Source: Flavobacterium psychrophilum (GTDB taxonomy: Bacteria; Bacteroidota; Bacteroidia; Flavobacteriales; Flavobacteriaceae). From it: a stretch of DNA of 64,000 nt. Every line of letters starts with the position of its first letter. Position 1 is the stretch's first letter. The position numbers were made by a program, and so were the translations under genes. The stretch is taken from assembly GCA_945890865.1 (NCBI GenBank), contig CAMDDB010000003.1, positions 1 to 64,000 on the forward strand, in the 5' to 3' direction. Under the pieces are notes generated by a model, which was given only the letters and a program-made list of their open reading frames with translations, made no database searches and had not been told where the DNA came from. Of this stretch, positions 43,506-52,400 are shown in pieces.

Positions 43506-43964
43506 ATGCGCATGCGAATTGAAGAAATCATAAAAACCACTTTCCCAATGGCAGAAGAAAAAAAAGCATTACTCAATGTAATGTTTACGCAAAATGTCAT
43601 TGCTGATAAATTCAACGAATTGCTAAAACCGTTTGATCTTTCGGCTGAGCAATTCAATGTATTGCGCATTTTGCGTGGGCAAAAAGGAAATGCGGTAAAT
43701 ATGTGTACCATTCAAGAACGCATGATTGCAAAAACCAGCAACACTACTCGACTTGTAGATAAATTATTAGCAAAAGAGTTGGTGTTGCGTGAGATTTGTC
43801 CGCAAAACCGAAGAAAAATGGAAATCACAATTACAACTAAAGGAATGGAATTGCTCCGTCACTTAGATCCATTAGTCGAGATGCACGAACAAAAATTTGG
43901 TAACAATCTTACGAAAAATGAGTTGACACAATTGAACACCTTATTAGAGAAATTTAGAAATTAA
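43506..43964 (+). CDS. MarR-family transcriptional regulator
   Basis: A 152-residue winged-helix regulator. The DNA-binding region includes FDLSAEQFNVLRILRG near 41-56, TIQERMIAKTSNTTRLVDKLLAKELV near 75-100 (recognition helix, quoted as KTSNTTRLVDKL) and the wing with RRKMEITITTKG near 107. A second ATG two codons in is equally possible. Two palindromes overlap its promoter, which points to autorepression. The downstream nitroreductase and YceI genes are probably part of the regulon. The inducer is unknown; quinones or other electrophiles would fit the neighbours. Confidence 0.92.
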   Translation: MRMRIEEIIKTTFPMAEEKKALLNVMFTQNVIADKFNELLKPFDLSAEQFNVLRILRGQKGNAVNMCTIQERMIAKTSNTTRLVDKLLAKELVLREICPQNRRKMEITITTKGMELLRHLDPLVEMHEQKFGNNLTKNELTQLNTLLEKFRN

Positions 43965-43974
43965 CACCTACACT

Positions 43975-44610
43975 ATGAACCACGATTTTATCGAAAACCA
44001 AAATTGGCGTTACGCCACCAAAAAATTTGATGCCACCAAAAAAATATCGGTAACCGATTTAGAATTTCTTAAAGAAGCTATTCGGTTAAGTGCTTCATCG
44101 TATGGATTACAGTTGTACAAAATATTTATCATTGAAAATCCCGCAATTAGAGCCACTTTGCAACCTGCATCATGGGGACAAAGTCAAATTGTTGATGCTT
44201 CTCATCTCTTCGTGTTTGCGCATACCCTCGACGTGCAAGAAGCTCATATAGATGACTATTTAGCAAACATTGCTCAAACGAGAAATATTTCTTTAGAGGC
44301 CGTAAAAGGTTATGGTGATTTTATGAAATCGAATTTAGTTGGATTACCGCTTGAAAAAAAGGCCATTTGGACCTCCAAACAAACCTATTTGGCCTTGGGT
44401 AATTTATTGAATGCGGCAGCCGAATTAAAGATTGACGTTACCCCTATTGAGGGATTTTTACCCGATCAATATAATGAAATACTAGGATTAACAGCTAAAG
44501 GATATGCAGCTTCAGTAGTAGCGGCTCTGGGCTACCGTCATGAAGACGACGCCACGCAACATTTGGCCAAAGTAAGAAAATCAACAGCAGAATTATTTGA
44601 AACTATTTAA
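43975..44610 (+). CDS. NAD(P)H-dependent oxidoreductase, nitroreductase family
   Basis: A 211-residue FMN-dependent enzyme. It starts FIENQNWRYATKKFD, the usual opening of flavobacterial members, with LKEAIRLSASSYGLQLYKI near 30-48 (FMN contacts, quoted as RLSASSYGLQ), and ALGYRHEDDAT near the end. Members reduce nitroaromatics, quinones or flavins. It lies 10 bp after marR and 29 bp before yceI, so the three form a probable operon. The product may remove the compound that MarR senses. Confidence 0.9.
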   Translation: MNHDFIENQNWRYATKKFDATKKISVTDLEFLKEAIRLSASSYGLQLYKIFIIENPAIRATLQPASWGQSQIVDASHLFVFAHTLDVQEAHIDDYLANIAQTRNISLEAVKGYGDFMKSNLVGLPLEKKAIWTSKQTYLALGNLLNAAAELKIDVTPIEGFLPDQYNEILGLTAKGYAASVVAALGYRHEDDATQHLAKVRKSTAELFETI

Positions 44611-44639
44611 TATATATTTTAACACTTAAACATTTACAC

Positions 44640-45206
44640 ATGAAAAATTTAAAAACAATTGCAGTAGCTTTAGTAGCATTCGTATCGGTAACGTCTTTTG
44701 CACAAGTAAGCAAAAAAGTAGACGCAGTAAAAAGCAGCATCAACTGGGTAGGAAAAAAAGTAACCGGCGAACACTCTGGAAACATTACACTAAAAGAAGG
44801 AACATTAATCTTCAAAGGAAAAAAAGTAGTAGGTGGAAATTTCACGGTTGACATGACAACCATTAACACTACAGATTTAGAAGGAAAAAGTAAAGCAAAT
44901 TTAGACGGTCACTTGAAATCGGAAGATTTTTTTGGAACTGAAAAATTCCCAACGGCTACTTTGGTCATTAAATCTATTGGAGAAAAAACAGCTAATGTGT
45001 ATTCTGTAACGGCAGATTTAACCATCAAAGGAAAAACGGAGCCTGTAAAATTTGAATTAACAGTTGCTGCTACTACAGCTACAGCTGAATTTAAAGTAAA
45101 TCGTACAAAATATGACATCAAATACGGATCAGGAAGTTTCTTCACTGATTTAGGTGATAAAACAATTGCTGATGATTTTGACTTAAACGTAAAATTAGCG
45201 TTCTAA
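44640..45206 (+). CDS. YceI-family exported lipocalin-like protein
   Basis: A 188-residue protein with a signal peptide ending VTSFAQ (about residue 22) and one YceI domain. That domain is a lipocalin-like barrel that binds polyisoprenoids or similar long hydrophobic molecules. Visible motifs are SSINWVGKKVTGEHSG near 32, the phrase GKSKANLDGHLKSEDFFGTEKFPTA near 83-107 (in part LKSEDFFGTEKFPTA) and the end FTDLGDKTIADDFDLNVKLAF. YceI proteins are often linked to stress or quinone biology. A strong terminator follows. Confidence 0.94.
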   Translation: MKNLKTIAVALVAFVSVTSFAQVSKKVDAVKSSINWVGKKVTGEHSGNITLKEGTLIFKGKKVVGGNFTVDMTTINTTDLEGKSKANLDGHLKSEDFFGTEKFPTATLVIKSIGEKTANVYSVTADLTIKGKTEPVKFELTVAATTATAEFKVNRTKYDIKYGSGSFFTDLGDKTIADDFDLNVKLAF

Positions 45207-45224
45207 TTTTTATCCTAAGTACCC

Positions 45225-45258
45225 AAAAAAGCCTTGAAGAACTTCAAGGCTTTTTTTA
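45225..45258 (+). terminator. Terminator after yceI
   Basis: GCCTTGAAG (45231-45239) pairs with CTTCAAGGC (45242-45250), preceded by six A and followed by seven T. Confidence 0.85.
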
Positions 45259-45262
45259 TATC

Positions 45263-45296
45263 CATAAAAAAAGCTCCGAGTAGTCTCGAAGCTTAA
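45263..45296 (-). terminator. Terminator of the tRNA-His gene
   Basis: AAGCTCCGAG (45271-45280) pairs with CTCGAAGCTT (45285-45294) with one mismatch. On the minus strand it is followed by seven T, 10 bp after the tRNA 3' end. Confidence 0.75.
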
Positions 45297-45305
45297 TAAT
45301 TGAAG

Positions 45306-45380
45306 GGTGGAAGACCGGGCTCGAACCGGCGACCCTCGGTACCACAAACCGATGCTCTAACCAACTGAGCTACAACCACC
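45306..45380 (-). tRNA. tRNA-His (anticodon GTG)
   Basis: On the minus strand a full cloverleaf is present: D stem GCTC/GAGC, anticodon stem TCGGT/ACCGA around TTGTGGT (anticodon GTG), variable GGGTC and T stem GCCGG/CCGGT around TTCGAGC. The His-specific extra G-1 (45380) pairs with C73 (45306). The 3' CCA is not encoded. The acceptor stem GTGGTTG/CTTCCAC pairs at five of seven positions, with U.U opposite at 5-68 and 6-67. Confidence 0.95.
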
Positions 45381-45444
45381 ATGTATAAATACGGGAGCAA
45401 ATATAATACTAAACTTAATACTTGCAAAGAAAAAAATAAATAAT

Positions 45445-46161
45445 TTACTTCAAATCCGTTAAACTATTGACGGTCAAATATCTTTCTACAGTAAATCCTT
45501 CGGCGAAGGCTACGCCCACTAAACGTCCTAAATCCATAGCTCGATATTCGATGCTGTCTAAAAAGTTTTTGGAAGCAATTGGCGTAACTGGTTCTGTTGA
45601 GTTGGGATCATAAAACTGCGAAGCATACGCTTGTACAGCTTTCATTTTTACATCCATGAATGCTGAAACATCCACAACAAAATCGGGTGCAATGGATTGC
45701 CATTGTATGTAATGATATACCATTTTAGGACGCCAAGCGGCTTGTTTTTGTCCGTTGTGGTGGGTTTCAATTTTTGTTAAGCCCGATAAAAAACAAGCAT
45801 TACTTACCAATTGACTGCCTTTTCCGTGATCAATATGACGATCTGCTATGGCATTACACAATACCATTTCTGGTTGGTATTTGCGAATCATTTCAATCAC
45901 TCGTAATTGATGAGATTCATCATTCACAAAAAAACCATCGCGCATATCTAAATTTTCACGTACCTGAACTCCAAGAATTTCAGCAGCCATAGCTGCTTCA
46001 GTATTTCGGATAGCAACCGAACCTCGAGTGCCGAGTTCGCCACGAGTCAAGTCAATAATTCCTACTTTCTTACCCAAAGACACTTCTTTGGCCAGTGTAG
46101 CACTACAACCCAATTCTACATCATCAGGATGTGCTCCGAATGCTAATATATCTAATTTCAA
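45445..46161 (-). CDS. bshB1: Bacillithiol synthesis deacetylase BshB1
   Basis: Removes the acetyl group from N-acetylglucosaminyl-malate, the second step of bacillithiol synthesis. The 238-residue PIG-L-fold enzyme has GAHPDDVELG at 9-18 with the zinc-binding HPDD, TRGELGTRGSVAIRNTEA near 39-56 and ADRHIDHGKGS near 110 with the third zinc ligand His. This long form of the family, with GVAFAEGFTVERY at the end, is the Bacteroidota BshB1 type. bshA and bshC are not in the window. A short tandem repeat of TTTTTACTTTTAA-like units separates it from the menF-like gene. Confidence 0.93.
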   Translation of the reverse strand: MKLDILAFGAHPDDVELGCSATLAKEVSLGKKVGIIDLTRGELGTRGSVAIRNTEAAMAAEILGVQVRENLDMRDGFFVNDESHQLRVIEMIRKYQPEMVLCNAIADRHIDHGKGSQLVSNACFLSGLTKIETHHNGQKQAAWRPKMVYHYIQWQSIAPDFVVDVSAFMDVKMKAVQAYASQFYDPNSTEPVTPIASKNFLDSIEYRAMDLGRLVGVAFAEGFTVERYLTVNSLTDLK

Positions 46162-46162
46162 A

Positions 46163-46208
46163 ACTTTTTACTTTTAATTTTTACTTTTAACTTTCAACTT
46201 TTTACTTT
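46163..46208. repeat. Short tandem repeat of TTTTTACTTTTAA-like units
   Basis: Three to four imperfect copies of ACTTTTTACTTTTAA-like sequence lie between bshB1 and the menF-like gene and extend over its last codons. They look like slippage-prone simple sequence without coding or structural role. Confidence 0.5.
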
Positions 46209-47228
46209 TACTAATATATCCCGCATCGTCATGGATTTATTTTCCGTTTCAATGTATTCGAGATTGGAATCACTGTCGGCAGTAATGCCGCAACCTACAT
46301 AAATATGCACAGCATTTTCTTCCCACTGCAAACACCGCAAATTTACAAATAAATCGGTAGATTCTGCCGTATTATATTCCCCCAAAAAACCTGCATAATA
46401 CGATCGATTGTAGTGTTCATTTTTTACTATGAATTCCGTAGCAGCGGCTTTTGGTAAGCCACAAACAGCCGGCGTGGGATGCAACGTAGTAATCAAATCA
46501 AGAGCAGAAAATTTTGAAGTCAACTGCCCTGTGATGACCGACTTTAAATGGGCTAAATTACCCGCTTGTATGGTTTGAGGTTCAGAAAGCGCTATATCGT
46601 ATACATGATTTTTAATTTTAGAAACAATATAATCAGTCACTATTTTTTGTTCGTTTACTTCTTTAGTTGTCCAATCCAAACCGTCGGAATACAATTTCGT
46701 ACCTGCTAAAGCAACCGTTTCAAATTGATCTTTGTTAATTTTAACCAATTGCTCAGGTGTTGCTCCCATCCAAATTCCAATTTTTGGATGCACAAACAAA
46801 TACCTAAAGGCCGTGGGATAACCATATACAATATTTTTAAAGGAAGCAACAATGGAAAAATGTCCAGGAATAGATAGCTTGCGCGAAACCACTACCTTAT
46901 CAAAATGGCCTTGCTTTATAGCAGAGACACCTTTGGAAACCAAGTTTTCAAATTCGGTTTGCTGCAGATTGTTGGTTTGAAATTGAGCAACCGGTTCCTT
47001 TGCTAAATCTTCTAAATTGCCTTGCAAAAAAGCATTTTCTTCAAACGGAATAACTACTTTTTTTCCGTCCTGAAAAGGTACAAATACAAATCCGTTTTGA
47101 CCTGAAAACTCAATACTTGCCTCATTGTCTTGAACCAGTAAATTCCAAACGATTGCATTGGGTTTAATATAACACACAAAAGGCTTTTGATGCAATAGCA
47201 AAGTTTGTATTTCAGTGAATACCTGCAT
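46194..47228 (-). CDS. menF: Isochorismate synthase (chorismate-binding family)
   Basis: Converts chorismate to isochorismate for menaquinone, the main quinone of flavobacteria. The 344-residue protein has the chorismate-binding domain: FDKVVVSRKLSIP near 135, YLFVHPKIGIWMGATPEQL near 163, LHPTPAVCGLPKAAA near 256 and YYAGFLGEY near 283, with CGITADSDSNLEYIETENK near 320. Isochorismate synthase is preferred over anthranilate synthase TrpE because the neighbour is a hotdog thioesterase. The start codon overlaps the stop of that gene by one base (TAATG). An EntC role in siderophore synthesis is possible but no other ent genes are seen. Confidence 0.88.
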   Translation of the reverse strand: MQVFTEIQTLLLHQKPFVCYIKPNAIVWNLLVQDNEASIEFSGQNGFVFVPFQDGKKVVIPFEENAFLQGNLEDLAKEPVAQFQTNNLQQTEFENLVSKGVSAIKQGHFDKVVVSRKLSIPGHFSIVASFKNIVYGYPTAFRYLFVHPKIGIWMGATPEQLVKINKDQFETVALAGTKLYSDGLDWTTKEVNEQKIVTDYIVSKIKNHVYDIALSEPQTIQAGNLAHLKSVITGQLTSKFSALDLITTLHPTPAVCGLPKAAATEFIVKNEHYNRSYYAGFLGEYNTAESTDLFVNLRCLQWEENAVHIYVGCGITADSDSNLEYIETENKSMTMRDILVKVKS

Positions 47229-47650
47229 TATGTTCTTCTCGATAAAATCATGTTGGTCAATTTACACAGCGAAATCAATTTTCCAGCTTCATCTACAATT
47301 CTAATCTCCCACAAATGAATACTGGCACCTTTATGGATGATTTTTGCGGTAGCTGTTACTATCCCTTCACGTTTACTTTTTAAATGATTGGCCGAAATTT
47401 CGATACCACGAACTTCTTGTTTTTCTGGATTGACAAACATTAAAGAAGCGGCACTTCCCACGCTTTCAGCTAAGGCAACCGTTGCGCCACCATGCAATAG
47501 GCCCATCGGTTGATGCACTCTCGAATTGACAGGCATAGTTGCGGTTAAAAAATCTTCACCAGCATCGGTATATACAATATCAAGTGTATTCATTAATGTA
47601 TTTTTACTCCATTCGTTACACAATTGCAACATGTTCTCTTTATCAAACAT
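47228..47650 (-). CDS. Hotdog-fold thioesterase, PaaI/MenI type
   Basis: A 140-residue hotdog-fold protein with MPVNSRVHQPMGLLHGGATVALAESVGSAAS near 40-70 (quoted in part as HQPMGLLHGGATVALAES), the usual helix with the catalytic Glu or Asp. GIEISANHLKSKREG lies near 80 and THIWEIRI-like IHLWEIRIVDEAG near 110. Coupled one base ahead of the menF-like gene, it is a good candidate for 1,4-dihydroxy-2-naphthoyl-CoA thioesterase (MenI). That assignment rests on context; phenylacetyl-CoA-type substrates are not excluded. The gene pair has no visible TAnnTTTG box. Confidence 0.85.
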   Translation of the reverse strand: MFDKENMLQLCNEWSKNTLMNTLDIVYTDAGEDFLTATMPVNSRVHQPMGLLHGGATVALAESVGSAASLMFVNPEKQEVRGIEISANHLKSKREGIVTATAKIIHKGASIHLWEIRIVDEAGKLISLCKLTNMILSRRT

Positions 47651-47789
47651 AGTGGTTCTATTTTTTTTGTAAAATTAATCATTATTACGAGAATTCTATA
47701 CAATAATTTTCGTTTTAGTAAGGCACATTTGCCTGCATAAACTTTTACATTTTCAAATTAATAAGTACTTTTACAAAAATTCATACTGC

Positions 47790-49331
47790 ATGTATCGTTT
47801 ATTATTACTATTAATTCTTGGGTTTTCTATAGCATTGACCTCATGTCGCAATGATTTTGAATTTGAATCGGCTACAGGAAACCTTCGTTTTTCAAAAGAT
47901 ACCGTCTATTTAGATACTGTTTTTACCAATATTGGTTCCAGTACCTACACTCTAAAAGTATACAACAAAAGCAATAAAAACATATCCATTCCAAAGGTTG
48001 CTTTAGCCAAAGGCAATGCATCCAAATACCGATTGATGGTAGACGGTATGCCCGGAAAAACCTTTGAGGATGTCGAATTACTCGCCAAAGACAGCATGTA
48101 TATTTTTATTGAAGTAACTGCTGATGTAATCGATGCTAATACAACTGATTTTCTGTATACTGACCAAATTTTATTTGGTGAAGGATTACAAACACAAAAA
48201 GTGGAATTGGTTACCTTAATTCAAGATGCCATTTTTTTATATCCCCAAAAATTTTCCGATGGAACCACCGAAACTTTACCCATCGGTGAAGATGAAGTCT
48301 ATGGTTTTTATTTGGATGAGAATGATGCCGTTAATGGAAATGAATTGCACTGGACCAATGAGAAACCTTATGTTATTTATGGATATGCTGCTATTCCTAA
48401 CAACAAGACTTTAATTGTGGATGCTGGAGCAAGAGTTCACTTTCACGCTGAATCGGGATTAATAGTAACTAATAATGCTTCCCTACACATACTAGGTACT
48501 CCTTCTGTTACTGAAGTACAGGAAAACGAAGTGATTTTTGAAGGTGACCGTTTGGAACCCGATTTTGCCGATGTACCTGGCCAATGGGGGACTGTTTGGT
48601 TTATACAAGGTAGTACCAACAACCAAATCCAACATTTAACACTCAAGAATGCTACGGTAGGCCTCTTGGTTTCGGGCAACGATGGCACGGCTACTCCTAC
48701 ATTGGATCTTAAAAACACACAAATTTATAATTGCTCGAATGTTGGAATTCTGGCACGAACAGGAAATATAGAAGGACGCAATTTGGTAGTAAACAATTGC
48801 GGGCAAGCCTCATTTGCAGGAAGTTTTGGAGGAAGTTATGAATTCATTCATTGTACGTTTGCCAATTATTGGTCGAGACCCAATCAAACTCCAGTTGCTT
48901 TAGATGATTTTATTAAAACGGCATCAGGCTATACAATTGCACCTTTATCCAAGGCAAATTTTAAGAATTGTATAATTTATGGTTCTAGTAATCTTGGAAT
49001 AAATCTGCAAAAAAAAGGTACTACAACTGCCTTTAATTATAATTTTGATCATTGCTTAATTAAATTTGTAGATTACAGCAATAACTTAACTTCAAATGTA
49101 CTGTATCAATTTTCCAATACTAATTTATATTCAGCGTGTTTAATTGCCTCCAATAGCACAATGCACAAACCTGAATTTAAAGACCCTTCAAAAAACGAAT
49201 TCATTATCAGTCAAAATTCGGCTGCAAAAGGCAGAGCCAAAGTACAATATTCGACCTTTAATGATCTGTTAAATCAGCCAAGAACAGGGGCTACCGATAT
49301 GGGTGCTTACAATTGGACTACAATCGATTAA
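47790..49331 (+). CDS. Right-handed beta-helix lipoprotein
   Basis: A 513-residue exported lipoprotein (signal ending ALTSC, lipidated Cys19). An N-terminal beta domain (about 20-130, YLDTVFTNIGSSTYTLKVYN) resembles the HYDIN/ASPM-like folds that join filaments. The rest consists of beta-helix turns such as LIVTNNASLHILGT and VWFIQGSTNNQIQHLTLKNATVG, with turn-closing Asn ladders. No catalytic site is recognised. Such flavobacterial proteins are usually placed on the cell surface or in the periplasm. It is followed by the purL promoter region. Function is unknown. Confidence 0.75.
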   Translation: MYRLLLLLILGFSIALTSCRNDFEFESATGNLRFSKDTVYLDTVFTNIGSSTYTLKVYNKSNKNISIPKVALAKGNASKYRLMVDGMPGKTFEDVELLAKDSMYIFIEVTADVIDANTTDFLYTDQILFGEGLQTQKVELVTLIQDAIFLYPQKFSDGTTETLPIGEDEVYGFYLDENDAVNGNELHWTNEKPYVIYGYAAIPNNKTLIVDAGARVHFHAESGLIVTNNASLHILGTPSVTEVQENEVIFEGDRLEPDFADVPGQWGTVWFIQGSTNNQIQHLTLKNATVGLLVSGNDGTATPTLDLKNTQIYNCSNVGILARTGNIEGRNLVVNNCGQASFAGSFGGSYEFIHCTFANYWSRPNQTPVALDDFIKTASGYTIAPLSKANFKNCIIYGSSNLGINLQKKGTTTAFNYNFDHCLIKFVDYSNNLTSNVLYQFSNTNLYSACLIASNSTMHKPEFKDPSKNEFIISQNSAAKGRAKVQYSTFNDLLNQPRTGATDMGAYNWTTID

Positions 49332-49354
49332 TTTTTTTGTATTTCGTAGGCGTA

Positions 49355-49362
49355 TAATTTTG
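49355..49362 (+). promoter_or_regulatory. purL promoter -7 box
   Basis: TAATTTTG matches TAnnTTTG. A TTTG at 49336-49339 lies 15 bp upstream, shorter than usual. The predicted leader to the ATG at 49458 is about 90 nt. Confidence 0.5.
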
Positions 49363-49408
49363 TTTCTTCAAACAATTCAAATAAATTTGCAAGATCAACA
49401 ACAACCTA

Positions 49409-49440
49409 CCCTTTGTAATCGGATGAATAGCCACAAAGGG
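49409..49440 (+). promoter_or_regulatory. Hairpin in the purL leader
   Basis: CCCTTTGT (49409-49416) pairs perfectly with ACAAAGGG (49433-49440) around a 16-nt loop, 17 bp before the purL ATG. No U-run follows, so it is not a simple terminator. It could affect ribosome access. Confidence 0.4.
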
Positions 49441-49457
49441 ATTAAAATAACTACACA

Positions 49458-52400
49458 ATGATTCATTTCTTCGGAAACCAATCCAACCTTGTTTTTGCCG
49501 TTCAATCGCAAAACGAACTTTCATCAGAAGATAGCAACAAATTAAATTGGCTTTTTGGCAACGCTCATAAAATCGAAAAATCCGTAGTAGCGGATTTTTT
49601 TGTTGGACCTCGTGCCGCTATGATCACTCCTTGGAGTACTAATGCTGTTGAAATTACACAAAACATGGGAATAACTGGTATCGTTCGCATTGAAGAATTT
49701 GTAAAAGTTGCTGCTGATTTTTCTGATTTTGATCCGATGTTGTTTCATAAATATTCAGAATTACACCAAGAAATCTATACCATCAACCTGCAACCCGAAC
49801 CCATTTTAGAAATTGAAAATATTGCAGCCTATAATAAAACCGAAGGTTTAGCATTAAGTCCCGAAGAAGTAGATTATTTGAATAAACTTTCTGCTAAATT
49901 AGAACGAAAGTTAACCGATTCTGAAATTTTTGCCTTTTCACAAGCCAATTCAGAACACTGTCGTCATAAGATTTTTAATGGAACATTTGTAGTAGATGGC
50001 GAAGAAAAACCAACATCGTTATTCAAATTAATTAGAAAAACATCTGAAACCAATCCTAACGATATCGTTTCGGCCTATAAAGACAACGTGGCTTTTGTAA
50101 AAGGTCCAAAAGTAACACAGTTTGCACCAAAATGCCCAGATAAACCTGATTTTTACGAAGAAAAAACATTTGATTCTGTACTTTCATTAAAAGCAGAAAC
50201 CCACAACTTCCCTACCACTGTAGAACCATTTAATGGGGCTGCAACAGGCTCAGGAGGAGAAATTCGTGACCGTTTAGCAGGTGGTCAAGGTTCGTTGCCT
50301 TTGGCAGGAACAGCAGTTTACATGACTTCCTATTCTCGCTTAGCTGAAAATCGCCCTTGGGAAGACGAAATGAAAGAACGTCCTTGGTTGTACCAAACCC
50401 CAATGGATATTTTAATTAAAGCATCAAACGGAGCATCTGATTTTGGAAATAAATTTGGACAACCGCTAATTACAGGTTCTATTTTAACTTTTGAACACGA
50501 AGAAGCAGCGCGTAAATTAGGTTACGATAAAGTAATCATGCAAGCAGGTGGAATTGGATATGGAAAATTAGACCAAGCCATTAAAAAGAAACCAACTGCA
50601 GGTGACAAAATAGTTATTCTGGGTGGTGAAAATTATAGAATTGGAATGGGTGGTGCCGCAGTATCTTCAGCAGATACAGGTGCTTTTGGTTCTGGAATTG
50701 AATTAAATGCCATCCAACGTTCTAATCCAGAAATGCAAAAACGTGCCGCCAATGCCATTCGTGGATTGGTAGAAAGTGATAACAATCCGATAGTTTCTAT
50801 TCACGACCACGGTGCCGGTGGACACTTAAATTGTTTATCGGAATTGGTGGAAGAAACAGGAGGTTTAATTGATTTAGATAAATTACCTGTGGGCGACCCT
50901 ACCCTTTCGGCTAAAGAAATCATTGGAAACGAATCGCAAGAAAGAATGGGATTGGTTATTGGTCAAAAAGACATGGAAACTCTTCAACGCATTGCAGATA
51001 GAGAGCGTTCTCCGATGTATGAAGTGGGAGATGTAACCAACGACCATAGATTTACTTTTGAATCCAAATCAACAGGATTAAAACCAATGGATTATGCTTT
51101 GGAAGACTTTTTTGGAAGTTCGCCAAAAACCATAATGAACGACAAAACAATTACAAGAAATTATAGTAATTCAGAATATAAAGCCAGTGAAATTCCAACT
51201 TATTTAAATCAAGTTTTACGTTTAGAAGCCGTGGCTTGTAAAGATTGGTTAACCAATAAAGTCGACCGTTGTGTAGGCGGAAAAGTAGCCAAACAACAAT
51301 GTACAGGTCCGTTACAATTACCTTTGAATAATGTAGGAGTAATGGCTTTAGATTATAAAGGAAAAGAAGGAATTGCCACTTCTATTGGGCACGCTCCTAT
51401 TTCAGCTTTAATTGATCCTGTGGCAGGAAGTAGAAATGCCATTGCAGAATCTTTATCAAATTTAGTTTGGGCACCATTAAAAGACGGTTTGGCTTCGGTT
51501 TCTTTATCGGCAAACTGGATGTGGGCGTGTAAAAATGAAGGCGAAGATGCCCGTTTATACGAAGCCGTAAAAGGATGTTCGGATTTTGCTATCGAATTGG
51601 GAATCAACATTCCAACAGGAAAAGATTCCTTGTCGATGAAACAAAAATATCCAAATGATGAAGTAATTGCACCAGGAACGGTAATTATTTCGGCAGCTGG
51701 AAATTGTTCGAATATTACTAAAGTAGTAGAACCTGTTTTACAACGAAATGGCGGAAACATTTACTACATCAATTTATCACAAGATACTTTTAAATTAGGA
51801 GGTTCTTCATTTTATCAAACGCAAAGTAAAGTAGGAAACGAAACGCCAACAATAAAAGACGCTGCATTCTTCAAGAAAGCATTCAATACCTTACAAGATT
51901 TAATAAAAGACAGAAAAATTAATGCTGGACACGATATTGGAAGTGGTGGTTTGATTACCACTTTATTAGAAATGTCATTTGCAGAAGTAGGTTTAGGAGC
52001 AACGTATGATTTAACCGTTTTAGGTGAAAACGATGCCGTTAAAACCTTATTTAATGAAAACATAGGGGTGGTTTTCCAAGCTGATGCAGAAGTTGAAGCA
52101 ACATTTAAAGCTAACGGTATTACGATACATAAAATTGGAAACGTGACCGAAGGTGATGTAGTTTCTATTACCAATTTTAATGATTCGTTTAACTTCTCGA
52201 TAACTGAAACCAGAAAAACTTGGTTTGAAACGTCTTATTTATTAGACCAAAAACAAACTAAAAACGGCAAAGCCAACGAACGTTTTGAGAATTTTGACAA
52301 ACAACCATTGCAATTTACATTTCCATCGCAATTTGATAGTAAATTACCTGTAATTCCTGCTGGTACAAGACCAAAAGCAGCTATTATTCGTGAAAAAGGA

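Noticed and set aside
46163..46208. Tandem TTTTTACTTTTAA units as a CRISPR-like array
   Set aside because: Units are short and imperfect, without equal spacers and without cas genes; simple-sequence slippage is a better reading.
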